Assembly (NCBI GenBank): GCA_027483795.1
Contig: JAIXTT010000038.1
Coordinates: 1-45,064 of the forward strand
Direction: 5' to 3'
Length of the DNA: 45,064 bases
Source: Hyphomicrobiales bacterium
GTDB lineage: Bacteria > Pseudomonadota > Alphaproteobacteria > Rhizobiales > Beijerinckiaceae
Shown here: piece by piece, positions 1 through 9,124 of the stretch
How the letters are laid out: each line of letters opens with the position of its first letter
Position numbering within the stretch: position 1 is the first letter of the stretch
Position numbers and translations under genes: made by a program
The notes under the pieces: generated by a model
What the model was told of the DNA's origin: nothing
Seen by the model: only the letters and a program-made list of their open reading frames with translations
Database searches by the model: none

Positions 1-794
1 GGGCCGGCGGGACGCTTCCCGGCTCCATCGGCTTCCTCATCACCGGCGACGAGGAAGGCCCGGCCGTCAACGGCACCGTGAAGCTCCTCGAACGGGTGCA
101 TGCCGCGGGCGAGCGTTTCGACCACTGCATCCTGCCCGAGCCGACCAATCCCGACGCGCTGGGCGACATGATCAAGATCGGCCGGCGCGGCTCGCTGACG
201 GGCCGCGTCACCGTCCACGGCAAGCAGGGCCATGTCGGCTATCCGCATCTCGCCGAGAACCCGATTCCGGGCATGGCGAAGCTGATCGCCGCGCTCGACG
301 CCGAACCGCTCGACCACGGCACCACGCATTTCGACCCGACCAATCTCGAATTCACCTCGGTCGACGTCGGCAACCCCGCCTCGAACGTCATCCCGAACGA
401 GGCGAAGGCGGTCTTCAACATCCGCTTCAACGACCTTTGGACGCCCGAGACGCTGGAAGCCGAGATCCGCGGCCGACTGGAGAAGGCCGCGGGCAACGCG
501 ATCCGCTGGGAAGCGAGTTTCGACCCGACCAATGCGGTCGCCTTCCTCACCGCGCCCGGCCCCTTCGTCGAAAGCGTCGCGGAGGCCGTCGAAGCCGCGA
601 CGGGACGCAAGCCCGTGCTGTCGACGACGGGCGGCACGTCCGATGCGCGCTTCATCAAGAACTTCTGTCCGGTGATCGAATTCGGCCTCGTCGGCAAGAC
701 GATGCACCAGATCGACGAGAACGCCTCCGTCGCCGAGATCGAGGCGCTCGCGGTCGTCTTCGAACGCGTGATCGAGCGTTACTTCGCCGGGTAA
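1..794 (+). CDS. dapE: succinyl-diaminopimelate desuccinylase, 3' part
   Basis: This is the C-terminal two thirds of DapE (M20 metallopeptidase family), which hydrolyses N-succinyl-LL-2,6-diaminopimelate to LL-diaminopimelate and succinate in lysine and peptidoglycan-precursor synthesis in the cytoplasm. The reading frame is open from base 3 and gives about 263 residues; the family is normally near 380, so roughly 120 N-terminal residues lie outside the window. Visible hallmarks are [15 protein letters not shown], which carries the catalytic Glu pair, then the lid-domain stretch [17 protein letters not shown], then [10 protein letters not shown] and the late metal-ligand His in [10 protein letters not shown]. 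Its last 16 bases overlap the end of truA on the other strand. The identification is secure; the start is not visible. Confidence 0.95.
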   Translation, partial: AGGTLPGSIGFLITGDEEGPAVNGTVKLLERVHAAGERFDHCILPEPTNPDALGDMIKIGRRGSLTGRVTVHGKQGHVGYPHLAENPIPGMAKLIAALDAEPLDHGTTHFDPTNLEFTSVDVGNPASNVIPNEAKAVFNIRFNDLWTPETLEAEIRGRLEKAAGNAIRWEASFDPTNAVAFLTAPGPFVESVAEAVEAATGRKPVLSTTGGTSDARFIKNFCPVIEFGLVGKTMHQIDENASVAEIEALAVVFERVIERYFAG

Positions 795-1525
795 TCCACG
801 CCGATCAGATAAAGGCCCGAAGCCGGGGCCATGGGGCCGCAGCGGCTGCGGTCCTTCGCTTCGAGCGCCGCGCGCAGATCGGCCGCGCTCCATTTCCCGC
901 CGCCCACCTGAACGAGCGACCCCGTGATGGAGCGCACCTGATGGTGCAGGAAGGAGCGGGCGGAGGCGAAGAGGCGGATCTCGTCGCCGATGCGCTCCAC
1001 GTCGAGCCGGTCGACGGTCTTCACCGGGCTCGCCGCCTGACATTCCGAGGCGCGGAAGGTCGTGAAATCATGCTTGCCCACGAGCGCCTGCGCCGCCTCG
1101 TGCATGGCCTCGGCATCGAGCCGCTGCGGAATCTGCCAGACGCGATCCCGCTCCAGCGCCGCATGCGGCCGGCGGTTCACGATCCGGTAGAGATAATGCC
1201 GTTTGACGGCCGACATGCGGGCGTTGAAGTCCGGCCCGACCTCGGTCGCGGCGAGGATCGCGACGGGCTCGGGCTTCAGATGCGCGTTGATCGCGTCGCG
1301 GACCGTGTCGGGCCGCCAATCGCGGGCGAGATCGACATGCACGACCTGATGGGTGGCGTGAACGCCCGCATCCGTCCGGCCCGCGGCCTGAATGCGGATC
1401 TCCTCGCCCGTGAATTTCAGGATCGCTTCCTCGATCGCCTGCTGCACCGAGCGGCCGACCGCCTGGAATTGCCAGCCGACATAGGGCGTGCCGTCATATT
1501 CGACGACGAGCTTGTAGCGCGGCAT
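779..1525 (-). CDS. truA: tRNA pseudouridine(38-40) synthase TruA
   Basis: TruA converts uridines 38-40 of the tRNA anticodon arm to pseudouridine. The 248-residue product has the family's usual length. It begins [19 protein letters not shown] and carries the catalytic Asp in GRTDAGVHA (around residue 52). The C-terminal half has [17 protein letters not shown], the second TruA repeat. It is the last gene of a def-fmt-truA operon: its ATG shares one base with the fmt stop (TGATG), which suggests translational coupling. It converges on dapE with a 16-base overlap of coding sequence, and no terminator hairpin is visible between the two. Confidence 0.96.
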   Translation of the reverse strand: MPRYKLVVEYDGTPYVGWQFQAVGRSVQQAIEEAILKFTGEEIRIQAAGRTDAGVHATHQVVHVDLARDWRPDTVRDAINAHLKPEPVAILAATEVGPDFNARMSAVKRHYLYRIVNRRPHAALERDRVWQIPQRLDAEAMHEAAQALVGKHDFTTFRASECQAASPVKTVDRLDVERIGDEIRLFASARSFLHHQVRSITGSLVQVGGGKWSAADLRAALEAKDRSRCGPMAPASGLYLIGVDYPAK

Positions 1526-2457
1526 CAGCCGAACCTCGTCCCGGCCGGAACCTTGGCTCCGCGCAGAAAGTCCTCCGCGCGCATCGGCTTCGAGCCCGCA
1601 CGCTGGACCTCGATGAGACGCACCGCGCCGCTTCCGCAGGCGACCGCGAGACCGCCGTCGAGCGCCGCGCCGGGCTCGGCCCTTCCCTCGACGCGGACCG
1701 TTCGCAGCACCTTCAGCCGTTCCGGACCCTTGCCGAGATCGATCGCGGTGAAGGCGCCGGGGAAGGGAGAAAGGCCGCGCACGAGATCATGCACCGCGCC
1801 CGCCTCCGCCGCCCAGTCGATGCGGGAATCCTCGTTGGTGATCTTCTTCGCATAGGTGACGCCGGCGTCCGGCTGCGGCGTGAAGCCGAGCCCGCCGCGG
1901 GACAGCGCGGCGAGCGCCCGCGCCATGAGGTCGGCGCCGATCGCGGCGAGCCGGTCATGCAGCTCGCCCGCGGTCATGTCGGCCGTGATCGCGACCTTCT
2001 CGACCATGGCGACGGGCCCGGTGTCGAGGCCCTCCTCCATCTTCATCACCGCGACGCCCGTCTCGGCGTCGCCCGCCATGATCGCGCGCTGGATCGGGGC
2101 CGCGCCGCGCCAGCGGGGCAGCAGCGAGGCGTGGAGATTGAGGCAGCCGAGCGTCGGCGCGTCGAGGATCGGCACCGGAAGGATCATCCCGTAGGCGACG
2201 ACCACGGCGACGTCCGCCCCATGCGCGCGGAACGTATCCGCCGCCTCTTCGGTCCGCAGCGTCTTCGGCGTCAGCACCGGAAGGCCGAAGCGCTCGGCCG
2301 TCGCATGCACGGGCGACTTGCGCAGTTCCATGCCGCGCCCGGCGGGCTTGGGCTCGCGCGTATAGACCGCGACGACCTCATGGCCGTGCCCGATGATGCT
2401 CGTGAGGACGGGCACCGCGAAATCCGGCGTGCCCATGAAGACGACGCGCAGGCTCAC
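1525..2457 (-). CDS. fmt: methionyl-tRNA formyltransferase
   Basis: Fmt transfers a formyl group from 10-formyl-tetrahydrofolate to initiator methionyl-tRNA. The 310-residue protein has an N-terminal formyltransferase fold starting [18 protein letters not shown]. The catalytic Asn-His pair lies in [18 protein letters not shown] (about residues 105-122) and the catalytic Asp in [11 protein letters not shown]-terminal OB-like domain follows (from about residue 205). The start codon is GTG, and its last two bases form part of the def stop codon (GTGA), a 4-base overlap typical of coupled translation. Pairing with def is functionally logical: one enzyme adds the formyl group and the other removes it. 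Confidence 0.96.
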   Translation of the reverse strand: MSLRVVFMGTPDFAVPVLTSIIGHGHEVVAVYTREPKPAGRGMELRKSPVHATAERFGLPVLTPKTLRTEEAADTFRAHGADVAVVVAYGMILPVPILDAPTLGCLNLHASLLPRWRGAAPIQRAIMAGDAETGVAVMKMEEGLDTGPVAMVEKVAITADMTAGELHDRLAAIGADLMARALAALSRGGLGFTPQPDAGVTYAKKITNEDSRIDWAAEAGAVHDLVRGLSPFPGAFTAIDLGKGPERLKVLRTVRVEGRAEPGAALDGGLAVACGSGAVRLIEVQRAGSKPMRAEDFLRGAKVPAGTRFG

Positions 2458-2969
2458 GCGTCGTTCTCGCGACGGGCCTTCTGCCAGCGCTTCAGCGCCC
2501 GCTCGCGCTTGAGACGCGACAGGCGGTCGACGAACAGCTTGCCCTCGAGATGGTCGATCTCGTGCTGCAGACAGGTCGCGAGGAGACCGTCGGCCTCGAT
2601 CTCCTGCGGCTTGCCGTCGACGTCGCGATAACGGACGCGGATGCGGGCCGGGCGCTCGACCTCCTCATAGAGCGAGGGGATCGAGAGGCAGCCCTCCTCG
2701 TAGGACGACAGGTCTTCCGACGCCCAGACGATCTCGGGATTGATGAAGACCTGCCGCGCGGGCGGCTCCTCCTTGCGCGCGAGATCGATCGTCACGATGC
2801 GCTTCGGCACGCCGATCTGAATGGCGGCCAGCCCGATGCCGGGAGCCTCGTACATGGTCTCGAACATGTCGTCGACGAGCGCACGCACGGCGGCGTCGAC
2901 CTCCGGAACGGGGTCGGACACCTTGCGCAGCAAAGGTTCGGGCAGGACGAGGATCGGACGCAGGGCCAT
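2454..2969 (-). CDS. def: peptide deformylase
   Basis: Peptide deformylase removes the N-formyl group from nascent proteins at the ribosome using a bound metal ion, usually Fe(II). All three family motifs are present: [11 protein letters not shown] (motif 1), EGCLSIP (motif 2, with the metal-ligand Cys) and HEIDHLEG (motif 3, with two His ligands and the catalytic Glu). I place the start at the ATG giving [15 protein letters not shown] (172 residues in total), where family similarity begins. The frame stays open upstream to an ATG at 3011 with 14 extra residues, and a GTG at 2978 follows an AAGGA. First gene of the def-fmt-truA operon, divergent from rmuC. Confidence 0.95.
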   Translation of the reverse strand: MALRPILVLPEPLLRKVSDPVPEVDAAVRALVDDMFETMYEAPGIGLAAIQIGVPKRIVTIDLARKEEPPARQVFINPEIVWASEDLSSYEEGCLSIPSLYEEVERPARIRVRYRDVDGKPQEIEADGLLATCLQHEIDHLEGKLFVDRLSRLKRERALKRWQKARRENDA

Positions 2970-3090
2970 GGCCCGCACATAATCCTTCGGCGCGAAAGGG
3001 TCAAAGGGCATGGCGCGGCGCGGCCGCTTCTTCGTTCCGTGTTCCCTTTTCGTTCTGGACGAAACGTGCGAATCCGTCTAGCATCCGCTC

Positions 3091-4272
3091 ATGGACAAGC
3101 TTCTGGTCACGGTCGGCGGCGTCGGCTTCACGGGCGCGGACGTGACGCTCGCGCTGCTCGGGCTCACGCTCTGCGTGGTTCTTCTCGTCGCGCAGCGTTC
3201 GGCCCGGTCGAATGCGGTGCTGCGCGAGGAGGCGGCGGCGGCCGCCGAACGGCAGCGGGAGCTCGACGACAAGATCGCGCTCCTCATCCAGTCGCAGGCT
3301 CAGTTCAGCGGTCGCATGTCGGCCATCGGCGAGAGTTTCGAGAGCCGTCAGACCAATCTCGCGCGCCTGCTGACCGAGCGCATCGACGGGCTGAACACGC
3401 GGCTCGGCGACGGGCTCAACGCCAACGTCAAGACGACGCATGAGAACCTGTCGAAGCTGCATGAGCGGCTCGCGGTGATCGACGAGGCGCAGAAACGTCT
3501 GGGCGACCTCACCACCGAAATGCTGACGCTCAAGGACGTGCTGTCCAACAAGCAGACGCGCGGGGCCTTCGGACAGGGCCGGATGGAAGCGATCGTCAAG
3601 GACGCGCTGCCCCTCGGAGCCTATGAATTTCAGGCGACGCTCCCGAACGGCAAGCGCCCCGACTGCATCATCCGCCTGCCCGGCGACCCCCGCCCGCTCG
3701 TCGTCGACGCGAAGTTCCCGCTCGAATCCTTCACCGCCTTCCGCGAGGCGCAGGGGGACGAGGCGCGCCTGATCGCCGGTCGTCGGATCCGCAACGACGT
3801 CGGCATCCACATCAGGGACGTGGCCGACAAATATCTGATCCCCGGGGCGACGCAGGACATCGCGGTGCTCTTCGTTCCCGCCGAGTCCATCTATGCGGAT
3901 CTGCAGGAGCATTTCGAGGATCTGGTGCAGGGGGCGCACAAGCGCCGCGTGCTCATCGTCTCGCCCTCGCTGCTGACCATGGCGATCCAGGTCATGCAGG
4001 CCATCGTGCGCGACGCGAAGATGCGCGAACAGGCCCATATGATCCAGGACGAGGTGCGCAAGCTGCTCGAAGACGTGGGCCGTCTGAAGGACCGCGTGGG
4101 CAAGCTCGACTCGCATTTCCGTCAGGCGCAGGACGATGTCGGCAACATCACGACCTCGGCCGACAAGATCCTCAAGCGCGGCGAGCGCATCGACGCCATG
4201 GAGTTCAAATCCGCCGACGCCGTCGTCGCGGAGGCGGAGGCGGTTCCGCTGCGCGGTCTGCCCGCGGCCTGA
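3091..4272 (+). CDS. rmuC: DNA recombination protein RmuC
   Basis: RmuC-family protein of 393 residues. A single predicted N-terminal membrane segment (about residues 14-34, rich in Leu/Val) is followed by a long charged helical region (about 40-150) that should form a coiled coil. The conserved RmuC core follows, with FGQGRMEAIVKDALP, LPNGKRPDCIIRLPG and LVVDAKFPLESF. The core resembles the PD-(D/E)xK nuclease fold, and the DAKFP motif lies in its active site. In E. coli, rmuC loss changes rates of inversion at short inverted repeats, so a role limiting rearrangement is inferred from the family. It diverges from def and stands alone; a REP-like element follows it. Confidence 0.93.
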   Translation: MDKLLVTVGGVGFTGADVTLALLGLTLCVVLLVAQRSARSNAVLREEAAAAAERQRELDDKIALLIQSQAQFSGRMSAIGESFESRQTNLARLLTERIDGLNTRLGDGLNANVKTTHENLSKLHERLAVIDEAQKRLGDLTTEMLTLKDVLSNKQTRGAFGQGRMEAIVKDALPLGAYEFQATLPNGKRPDCIIRLPGDPRPLVVDAKFPLESFTAFREAQGDEARLIAGRRIRNDVGIHIRDVADKYLIPGATQDIAVLFVPAESIYADLQEHFEDLVQGAHKRRVLIVSPSLLTMAIQVMQAIVRDAKMREQAHMIQDEVRKLLEDVGRLKDRVGKLDSHFRQAQDDVGNITTSADKILKRGERIDAMEFKSADAVVAEAEAVPLRGLPAA

Positions 4273-4302
4273 GCTCGAAAGGCTCCGGAATTCCGCCTCT
4301 TC

Positions 4303-4392
4303 CGTCATCACCGGGCTCGTCCCGGTGATCCACGTCCTTGCCCTGTGCGGCCCGAAGAGAAGGCGTGGATGCCCGCCTGCGCGGGCATGACG
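4303..4392. repeat. REP-type intergenic palindromic element
   Basis: This 90-bp element fills the middle of the rmuC to acyl-CoA dehydrogenase gap. It has two hairpins: ATCACCGGG-CTCGT-CCCGGTGAT (4307-4329) and TGCCCGC-CTGC-GCGGGCA (4370-4387). They are joined by complementary segments (ATCCACG and CGTGGAT) and bounded by CGTCAT and ATGACG. This gives a clover-like fold. Its translated frames produce strings such as RHARAGGHPRL and TWITGTSPVMT, which are hallmarks of dispersed repeats misread as protein in Rhizobiales genomes. No second copy was seen in the window. Confidence 0.75.
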
Positions 4393-4497
4393 CCGAGGAA
4401 CGCAAACGACCGGCATCCGCACGCGCCTTTTCGCCCGGTTGCGGGGCGGAACGGGCCGCCTTAGCCTCGCGGCGACGCCGACGAAGCGGGGGACGCC

Positions 4498-5655
4498 ATG
4501 CATTTCGCCTTCACGGACGAGGAGGAGATGATCCGCGAAACGGCCTCGCGGATCGCGGCCGATCGGCTCGCCCCCGTCGCGGACCGCCTCGACAGGGGAG
4601 AAGGTCGGGCCGATCTCCTCGCCAATCTCAAGGCGCTGGCCGAAAACGGCTTCATGGCCCTGAACGTCCGGGCGGAATACGGCGGCACGGAAGCGGGCAC
4701 CGTCGCCTTCGCGCTGGCGATCGAGGAACTCGCCAAGGCCTGCGCCTCGACCGCGGTCACGACCTCGGTCACCAACATGGTCGGCGAAGTCATTCAGGCC
4801 GTCGGTACCGAGGAGCAGCGCCGCCGCCACCTGCCCCGCCTCGCGGACGGCACCTATCCGGCAGGCGCCTTCTGCCTCACCGAAAGCGATGCCGGGTCGG
4901 ATCCGGCGGGCATGCGCACGCGCGCCCGGCGCGACGGCGACGACTGGGTGCTCGACGGGTCGAAGATCTACATCACCTCCGGCGAATATGCGGGCGTCCA
5001 CGTCGTCTGGGCCGTGACCGACCCCGACCGGCCGAAGGGCAAGGGCATTTCCTGCTTCTTGGTCGAGGCGGGCACGCCCGGTCTCGTCGTCGGCAAGGCC
5101 GAGGAGAAGATGGGCCAGCACGGCTCGGCCACGAACGTCGTGCATTTCGACGCCTGTCGGATTCCCGCAACGGCGCTGATGGGGCGGGAGAACGACGGCT
5201 TCCGGGTCGCGGTCGGCGAGCTCGCGGGCGGGCGGATCGGCATCGCCGCCCTGTCGCTCGGCATCGCGCGGGCGGCGATGGCGGCGGCCAAGGCCCATAT
5301 CGTCGAACGGCGTCAGTTCGGCCAGAGGATCGCTGATTTCCAAGGCATCCAATGGATGATCGCGGATCGCGAAACCGATCTCGAAGCGGCCCGTCTGCTG
5401 ATCCTCAGCGCGGCGGCGAAGAAGGATCGCGGCGAGGCTTTCTCCCGCGAGGCCTCGATGGCGAAGCTCTTCGCCTCCGAGGCCGCCCACCGCGCGACGG
5501 ACGCCGCGATCCAGCTCCTCGGCGGCGCGGGCTATTGCCGCGATCATCCCGTCGAGCGCCATGCCCGGGACGCGCGCATCACGCGGATCTACGAAGGCAC
5601 GTCGGAAATCCAGCGGCTGATCATCGCGCGGGAAACGCTGCGCAACGCGGGATGA
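4498..5655 (+). CDS. acyl-CoA dehydrogenase
   Basis: FAD-dependent acyl-CoA dehydrogenase of 385 residues, the usual length. It forms the alpha,beta double bond in an acyl-CoA and passes electrons to electron-transfer flavoprotein. The N-terminal helical domain (1-115) starts MHFAFTDEEEMIRETASRIA. The middle beta domain has the FAD/substrate signature FCLTESDAGSDPAGM (about 124-138). The C-terminal domain holds RRQFGQRIADFQGIQW and, near the end, IYEGTSEIQ, whose first Glu is the expected catalytic base. A GGGGGA sequence precedes the ATG. It has no beta-oxidation partners beside it, so the chain length or branched nature of its substrate cannot be stated. The next gene starts 56 bases later and may be co-transcribed. 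Confidence 0.93.
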   Translation: MHFAFTDEEEMIRETASRIAADRLAPVADRLDRGEGRADLLANLKALAENGFMALNVRAEYGGTEAGTVAFALAIEELAKACASTAVTTSVTNMVGEVIQAVGTEEQRRRHLPRLADGTYPAGAFCLTESDAGSDPAGMRTRARRDGDDWVLDGSKIYITSGEYAGVHVVWAVTDPDRPKGKGISCFLVEAGTPGLVVGKAEEKMGQHGSATNVVHFDACRIPATALMGRENDGFRVAVGELAGGRIGIAALSLGIARAAMAAAKAHIVERRQFGQRIADFQGIQWMIADRETDLEAARLLILSAAAKKDRGEAFSREASMAKLFASEAAHRATDAAIQLLGGAGYCRDHPVERHARDARITRIYEGTSEIQRLIIARETLRNAG

Positions 5656-5711
5656 CCGCGGCCTGATCCGGCTCCATGCCGCCCTGCGGCGCGGCCCCGC
5701 GGGAGGAGATC

Positions 5712-8426
5712 ATGAGCACTTATCGTCTCGATCGCCTCTTCGAACCCCGCTCGGTCGCCGTCGTCGGCGCGAGCCCGCGGCCCGACTCGCTCGGCAGGGC
5801 GGTGTTGAACAAGATCCGGGCGGGCGGCTTTCCGGGACGCATCGACGTCGTGAACCCGCTTCATGCGGAGATCGACGGCTTCCCCTGCGCACCCTCCCTC
5901 TCCGCCCTCCCCGAAGCGCCCGACGTGGTCGTCGTGGCGACGCCGAAGGGGACCGTTCCGTCGATCGTCGAGGAGGCGGGCGCGCGCGGCGCCGCCGCCG
6001 CCGTCGTCCTCGCCTCCGGCTTCGACCGCGGACCGGGCTCGACGGAAGAACGCCTGCTGCAGGCGGCGCGGCGATACGGCGTCCGCATCGTCGGTCCCGA
6101 CAGCATGGGGCTGATCGCGCCGCGGGCGAAATTCGACGCGAGCTTCGCCGCCCGTTCCGCGATCCCCGGCGATCTCGCGCTGATCTCGCAATCGGGCGCG
6201 GTCGGCGCGGCCATGCTCGAATGGGCGCATCTGAACGGCGTCGGCTTTTCCGCCGCGCTGTCGCTCGGCGACACGATCGACGTCGACATCGGCGACCTGC
6301 TCGACTTCTTCGCCGAAGACCGCTTCACGCGCGCGATCCTGCTCTATGTCGAGACGATCACGCATGCGCGGAAATTCATGTCCGCCGCCCGTGCCGCGGC
6401 GCGCGTGAAGCCCGTGGTCGTGGTGCGCTCGGGGCGCCACGCGCTCGCGACGAACCGGCCCGAAACGCATGCGGGCATGCTGGCGCGTCCCGACGCGGTC
6501 CATGACGCCGCCTTCCGCCGCGCCGGGCTGCTGCGCGTCGACGACCTCGACCAGATGTTCGCGGCGGCCGAAACCCTGTCGCGCATCGCCCCCTTCGAGG
6601 GCGACCGCGTGACCATGCTCACCAACGGGGGCGGGCTCGGGCGGCTCGCGGCGGACCGTCTGGTCGATCTCGAAGGTCGTTTCGCGGTGCTGGACGAGGA
6701 AACGCGCGCGGCGCTCGACCGCGCACTTCCCTCCGGTTGGTCGCGCGCCAACCCGGTCGACCTCGAAGGGGCCGCCGATCCCGACGCCTATGCCTGCGCC
6801 CTTTCGGTCCTGCTCGCCGACGAATGCACCGACGCGGTGCTGCTGCTGCATGCTTCGACCGCTCTCGCCTCCACCCGCAGCATCGCCGAAGCGGTCGCGG
6901 AAACGGTGAAGGCGCATCGCGCGACGAGTTTCCGTCCGAAGCCCGTCTTCACCGTCTGGGCGGGCGACGCGGCGGAGGCGGAACCCGCGCTGAACCCGGT
7001 GCGCGTGCCAACCTATGCCCGCGAAGCCGAAGCGGTGCGGGGGCTCACCTCGCTCGTGCGGTACCGCAAGGCGCAGGAAGCCCTGCTGGAAACGCCGCCG
7101 AGCCTGCCGAAGGACTTCTCGCCGCGAACGGAGGAGGCCCGCGCCGCCGTGCGCGAGGCGCTGGCGCAGGGCCGGACCCGGCTCGACCCCGATCGGCTCT
7201 CCCGCGTTCTGGCCGCCTACGACATTCCCGCCGTGCGCACGCATGTCGCGCGGACGCCCGCCGAAGCCTCGGCCCATGCCGCTTCGCTGCTCGATGCGGG
7301 CTTCCAGGTCGCGCTGAAGATCCTGTCCGACGACGTTCCGCACAAATCCGAGGTCGGCGGCGTCGCCCTGAACCTCACCTCCTCCCGCACCGTCGAGCTC
7401 GTCGCGGAGGAAATGCTCCTGCGCGTGAAGCGGCTCAGGCCCGAGGCCCGGATCGACGGTTTCGTGCTGCAGGCCACGGTGCAGCGCCCGCGCGGGCGAG
7501 AATTGATCGCAGGCATCGCGGACGACCCGCTGTTCGGCCCGGTCCTCGTCTTCGGCCGAGGCGGCACGGCGGTCGAGATCATCGACGACGCGACGACCGC
7601 CTTGCCGCCCCTCGATCTCAAGCTCGCCCGCGACATGATCGGCCGGACGCGCGTCTCGCGTCGGCTCGAAGGCTATGGCGGCATGCCGGCGGCGGACATG
7701 GAAGCGGTCGCGCTCACGCTGGTGAAACTGTCGCAGCTCGCGGCCGACATTCCCGAAATCCGGGAACTCGACCTGAACCCGCTGGTGGCCGACGAAACGG
7801 GCGTGATCGCGCTCGACGCGCGGGCCACGCTCGCCCCGGTGATCATGAAAGGACGCAAACAGGGCAATCCGCGCTTCGCGGTCGCGCCCTATCCGTCCGA
7901 ATGGGAGCGCGAGATCGCGCTGAAGGACGGGCGGCGGATCAAGGTGAGGCCCGTTCGGCCCGAGGACGAGCCGCTCTATGCCGAATTCTTCACCCATGTG
8001 ACGCCCGACGATCTGCGGCTGCGCTTCTTCGCGCCGGTCAAGGACTTCAGCCATGCCTTCATCGCGCGTCTGACGCAGATCGACTACGCGCGCGCCATGG
8101 CCTTCGTCGCGCTCGACGCCGAGACGGGGGCCATGCTCGGCGGCGTGCGCCTCATGGGCGACGCCGATCACAAGGAAGCCGAATACGCGATCCTGCTCCG
8201 CTCGGACCTGAAGGGCCGGGGCCTCGGCTGGGCGCTGATGCGGCTCATCGTGGATTATGCGAAGGCCGACGGGCTCGAGCGCATTTCGGGACAGATCCTG
8301 AACCGGAACAGGCCCATGCTGGACATGGCGGAGGCGCTCGGCTTCCGCAGCACGACCGATCCCGACGACCCGGAGCTGCGCCGGGTCGAACTCGATCTCG
8401 CCGCGGTGAAACGGCCCGACGCGTGA
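5712..8426 (+). CDS. Pat/Pka-type protein lysine acetyltransferase (acyl-CoA synthetase-like + GNAT)
   Basis: Large protein of 904 residues. In order it has a CoA-binding domain (about 10-100, [20 protein letters not shown]), succinyl-CoA-ligase-like domains (about 150-430, [15 protein letters not shown]), an ATP-grasp domain (about 480-700, [17 protein letters not shown]) and a C-terminal GNAT domain (about 720-895, [13 protein letters not shown]). This is the layout of Salmonella Pat and the Rhodopseudomonas and E. coli homologues, which acetylate lysines such as the one in acetyl-CoA synthetase; target specificity here is inferred. His253 in ETHAGML aligns with the phosphate-accepting His of ADP-forming acyl-CoA synthetases. 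The start is chosen at ATG 5712 behind GGGAGGAG; an in-frame upstream ATG at 5676 lacks this. It converges with lutC. Confidence 0.9.
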   Translation: MSTYRLDRLFEPRSVAVVGASPRPDSLGRAVLNKIRAGGFPGRIDVVNPLHAEIDGFPCAPSLSALPEAPDVVVVATPKGTVPSIVEEAGARGAAAAVVLASGFDRGPGSTEERLLQAARRYGVRIVGPDSMGLIAPRAKFDASFAARSAIPGDLALISQSGAVGAAMLEWAHLNGVGFSAALSLGDTIDVDIGDLLDFFAEDRFTRAILLYVETITHARKFMSAARAAARVKPVVVVRSGRHALATNRPETHAGMLARPDAVHDAAFRRAGLLRVDDLDQMFAAAETLSRIAPFEGDRVTMLTNGGGLGRLAADRLVDLEGRFAVLDEETRAALDRALPSGWSRANPVDLEGAADPDAYACALSVLLADECTDAVLLLHASTALASTRSIAEAVAETVKAHRATSFRPKPVFTVWAGDAAEAEPALNPVRVPTYAREAEAVRGLTSLVRYRKAQEALLETPPSLPKDFSPRTEEARAAVREALAQGRTRLDPDRLSRVLAAYDIPAVRTHVARTPAEASAHAASLLDAGFQVALKILSDDVPHKSEVGGVALNLTSSRTVELVAEEMLLRVKRLRPEARIDGFVLQATVQRPRGRELIAGIADDPLFGPVLVFGRGGTAVEIIDDATTALPPLDLKLARDMIGRTRVSRRLEGYGGMPAADMEAVALTLVKLSQLAADIPEIRELDLNPLVADETGVIALDARATLAPVIMKGRKQGNPRFAVAPYPSEWEREIALKDGRRIKVRPVRPEDEPLYAEFFTHVTPDDLRLRFFAPVKDFSHAFIARLTQIDYARAMAFVALDAETGAMLGGVRLMGDADHKEAEYAILLRSDLKGRGLGWALMRLIVDYAKADGLERISGQILNRNRPMLDMAEALGFRSTTDPDDPELRRVELDLAAVKRPDA

Positions 8427-8445
8427 GCCTCCCCGCCGGGGAGGC
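8427..8445. terminator. GC-rich hairpin between convergent pat and lutC
   Basis: An 8-bp perfect stem GCCTCCCC / GGGGAGGC with a GCC loop begins directly after the Pat stop codon and ends 7 bases before the lutC stop. There is no T-run on either side, so it is a strong hairpin between convergent genes that may act as a bidirectional, possibly Rho-assisted, stop or as a 3'-end protector. Confidence 0.5.
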
Positions 8446-8452
8446 GCGGGGT

Positions 8453-9124
8453 TCAGCCCTTCACGACGATCACGTGCAGGCTGCGCGGGCCGTGCGCGCC
8501 GAGCAGCATGGTCTGCTCGATGTCGGCCGAGCGCGAGGGGCCGGTGATCCAGTTCACCACGCGCGGCATGCCGCCCTTGCCGTAGGCGAAGCGAAGCTTC
8601 GACCACATGTCCTCGTAGTCGCCCGTCACGTCCTTGGCGTCGATCACGGCGACGGCGTAGTCGGGCAGGAAGTTGAGCGTGGTGGGGTTCTCGTGGCCGG
8701 CCGTCATCACGACCGTCCCGGTCTCGGCCACGCCCGCGAAGGCGTGGTTCACGGCCGCGAGATCCTTGCCGTCGCTCTTGCCGAAATCGATCTCGAGCGC
8801 GGTTTCGCCCCACGGCATCTCTTCGAACCGCGGATCGTCGCCGCGCCGGATCCGGGCGGGGAGATTGTTGGCGCGGAGATAATCCGCGATCGCCGCCGGC
8901 ACGGCGGCGCGGTCGGCGACCTCGTCGACGGTGGCGAGCGAAGCCTTCACCTGCGCGACGAAGAGCGCGAGACGCTCCTCCTGCGGCAGCCGTCCACGCT
9001 CGACCGTCACGCCGCGCGGCGCGCGTTCCAGCCGATCCTCGACGGCGACGAGGCGGGGACGCTCGGTCCCCGTCACGCCCATGGAGCGGCGGATATTGGA
9101 GAGGATGTCGGCGCGGGCGCTCAT
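8453..9124 (-). CDS. lutC: LutC/YkgG family lactate utilisation protein
   Basis: LutC is the third subunit of the LutABC iron-sulfur complex that oxidises L-lactate to pyruvate (defined in Bacillus subtilis). The product is 223 residues. The LUD domain occupies most of the protein, with NHAFAGVAETGTVVMTAG, then NFLPDYAVAVIDAKDV and near the end the family ending ITGPSRSADIEQTMLLGAHG. Start: ATG at 9124 (MSARADILSNIR) overlaps the lutB stop as ATGA, so translation is coupled. The frame is open further upstream, but that stretch lies inside lutB. Last gene of lutABC. Confidence 0.93.
   Translation of the reverse strand: MSARADILSNIRRSMGVTGTERPRLVAVEDRLERAPRGVTVERGRLPQEERLALFVAQVKASLATVDEVADRAAVPAAIADYLRANNLPARIRRGDDPRFEEMPWGETALEIDFGKSDGKDLAAVNHAFAGVAETGTVVMTAGHENPTTLNFLPDYAVAVIDAKDVTGDYEDMWSKLRFAYGKGGMPRVVNWITGPSRSADIEQTMLLGAHGPRSLHVIVVKG

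Noticed and set aside
3001-5562. 853-residue minus-strand open frame
   Set aside because: Antisense to rmuC and the acyl-CoA dehydrogenase, which both carry clear family motifs; typical G+C-driven shadow frame.
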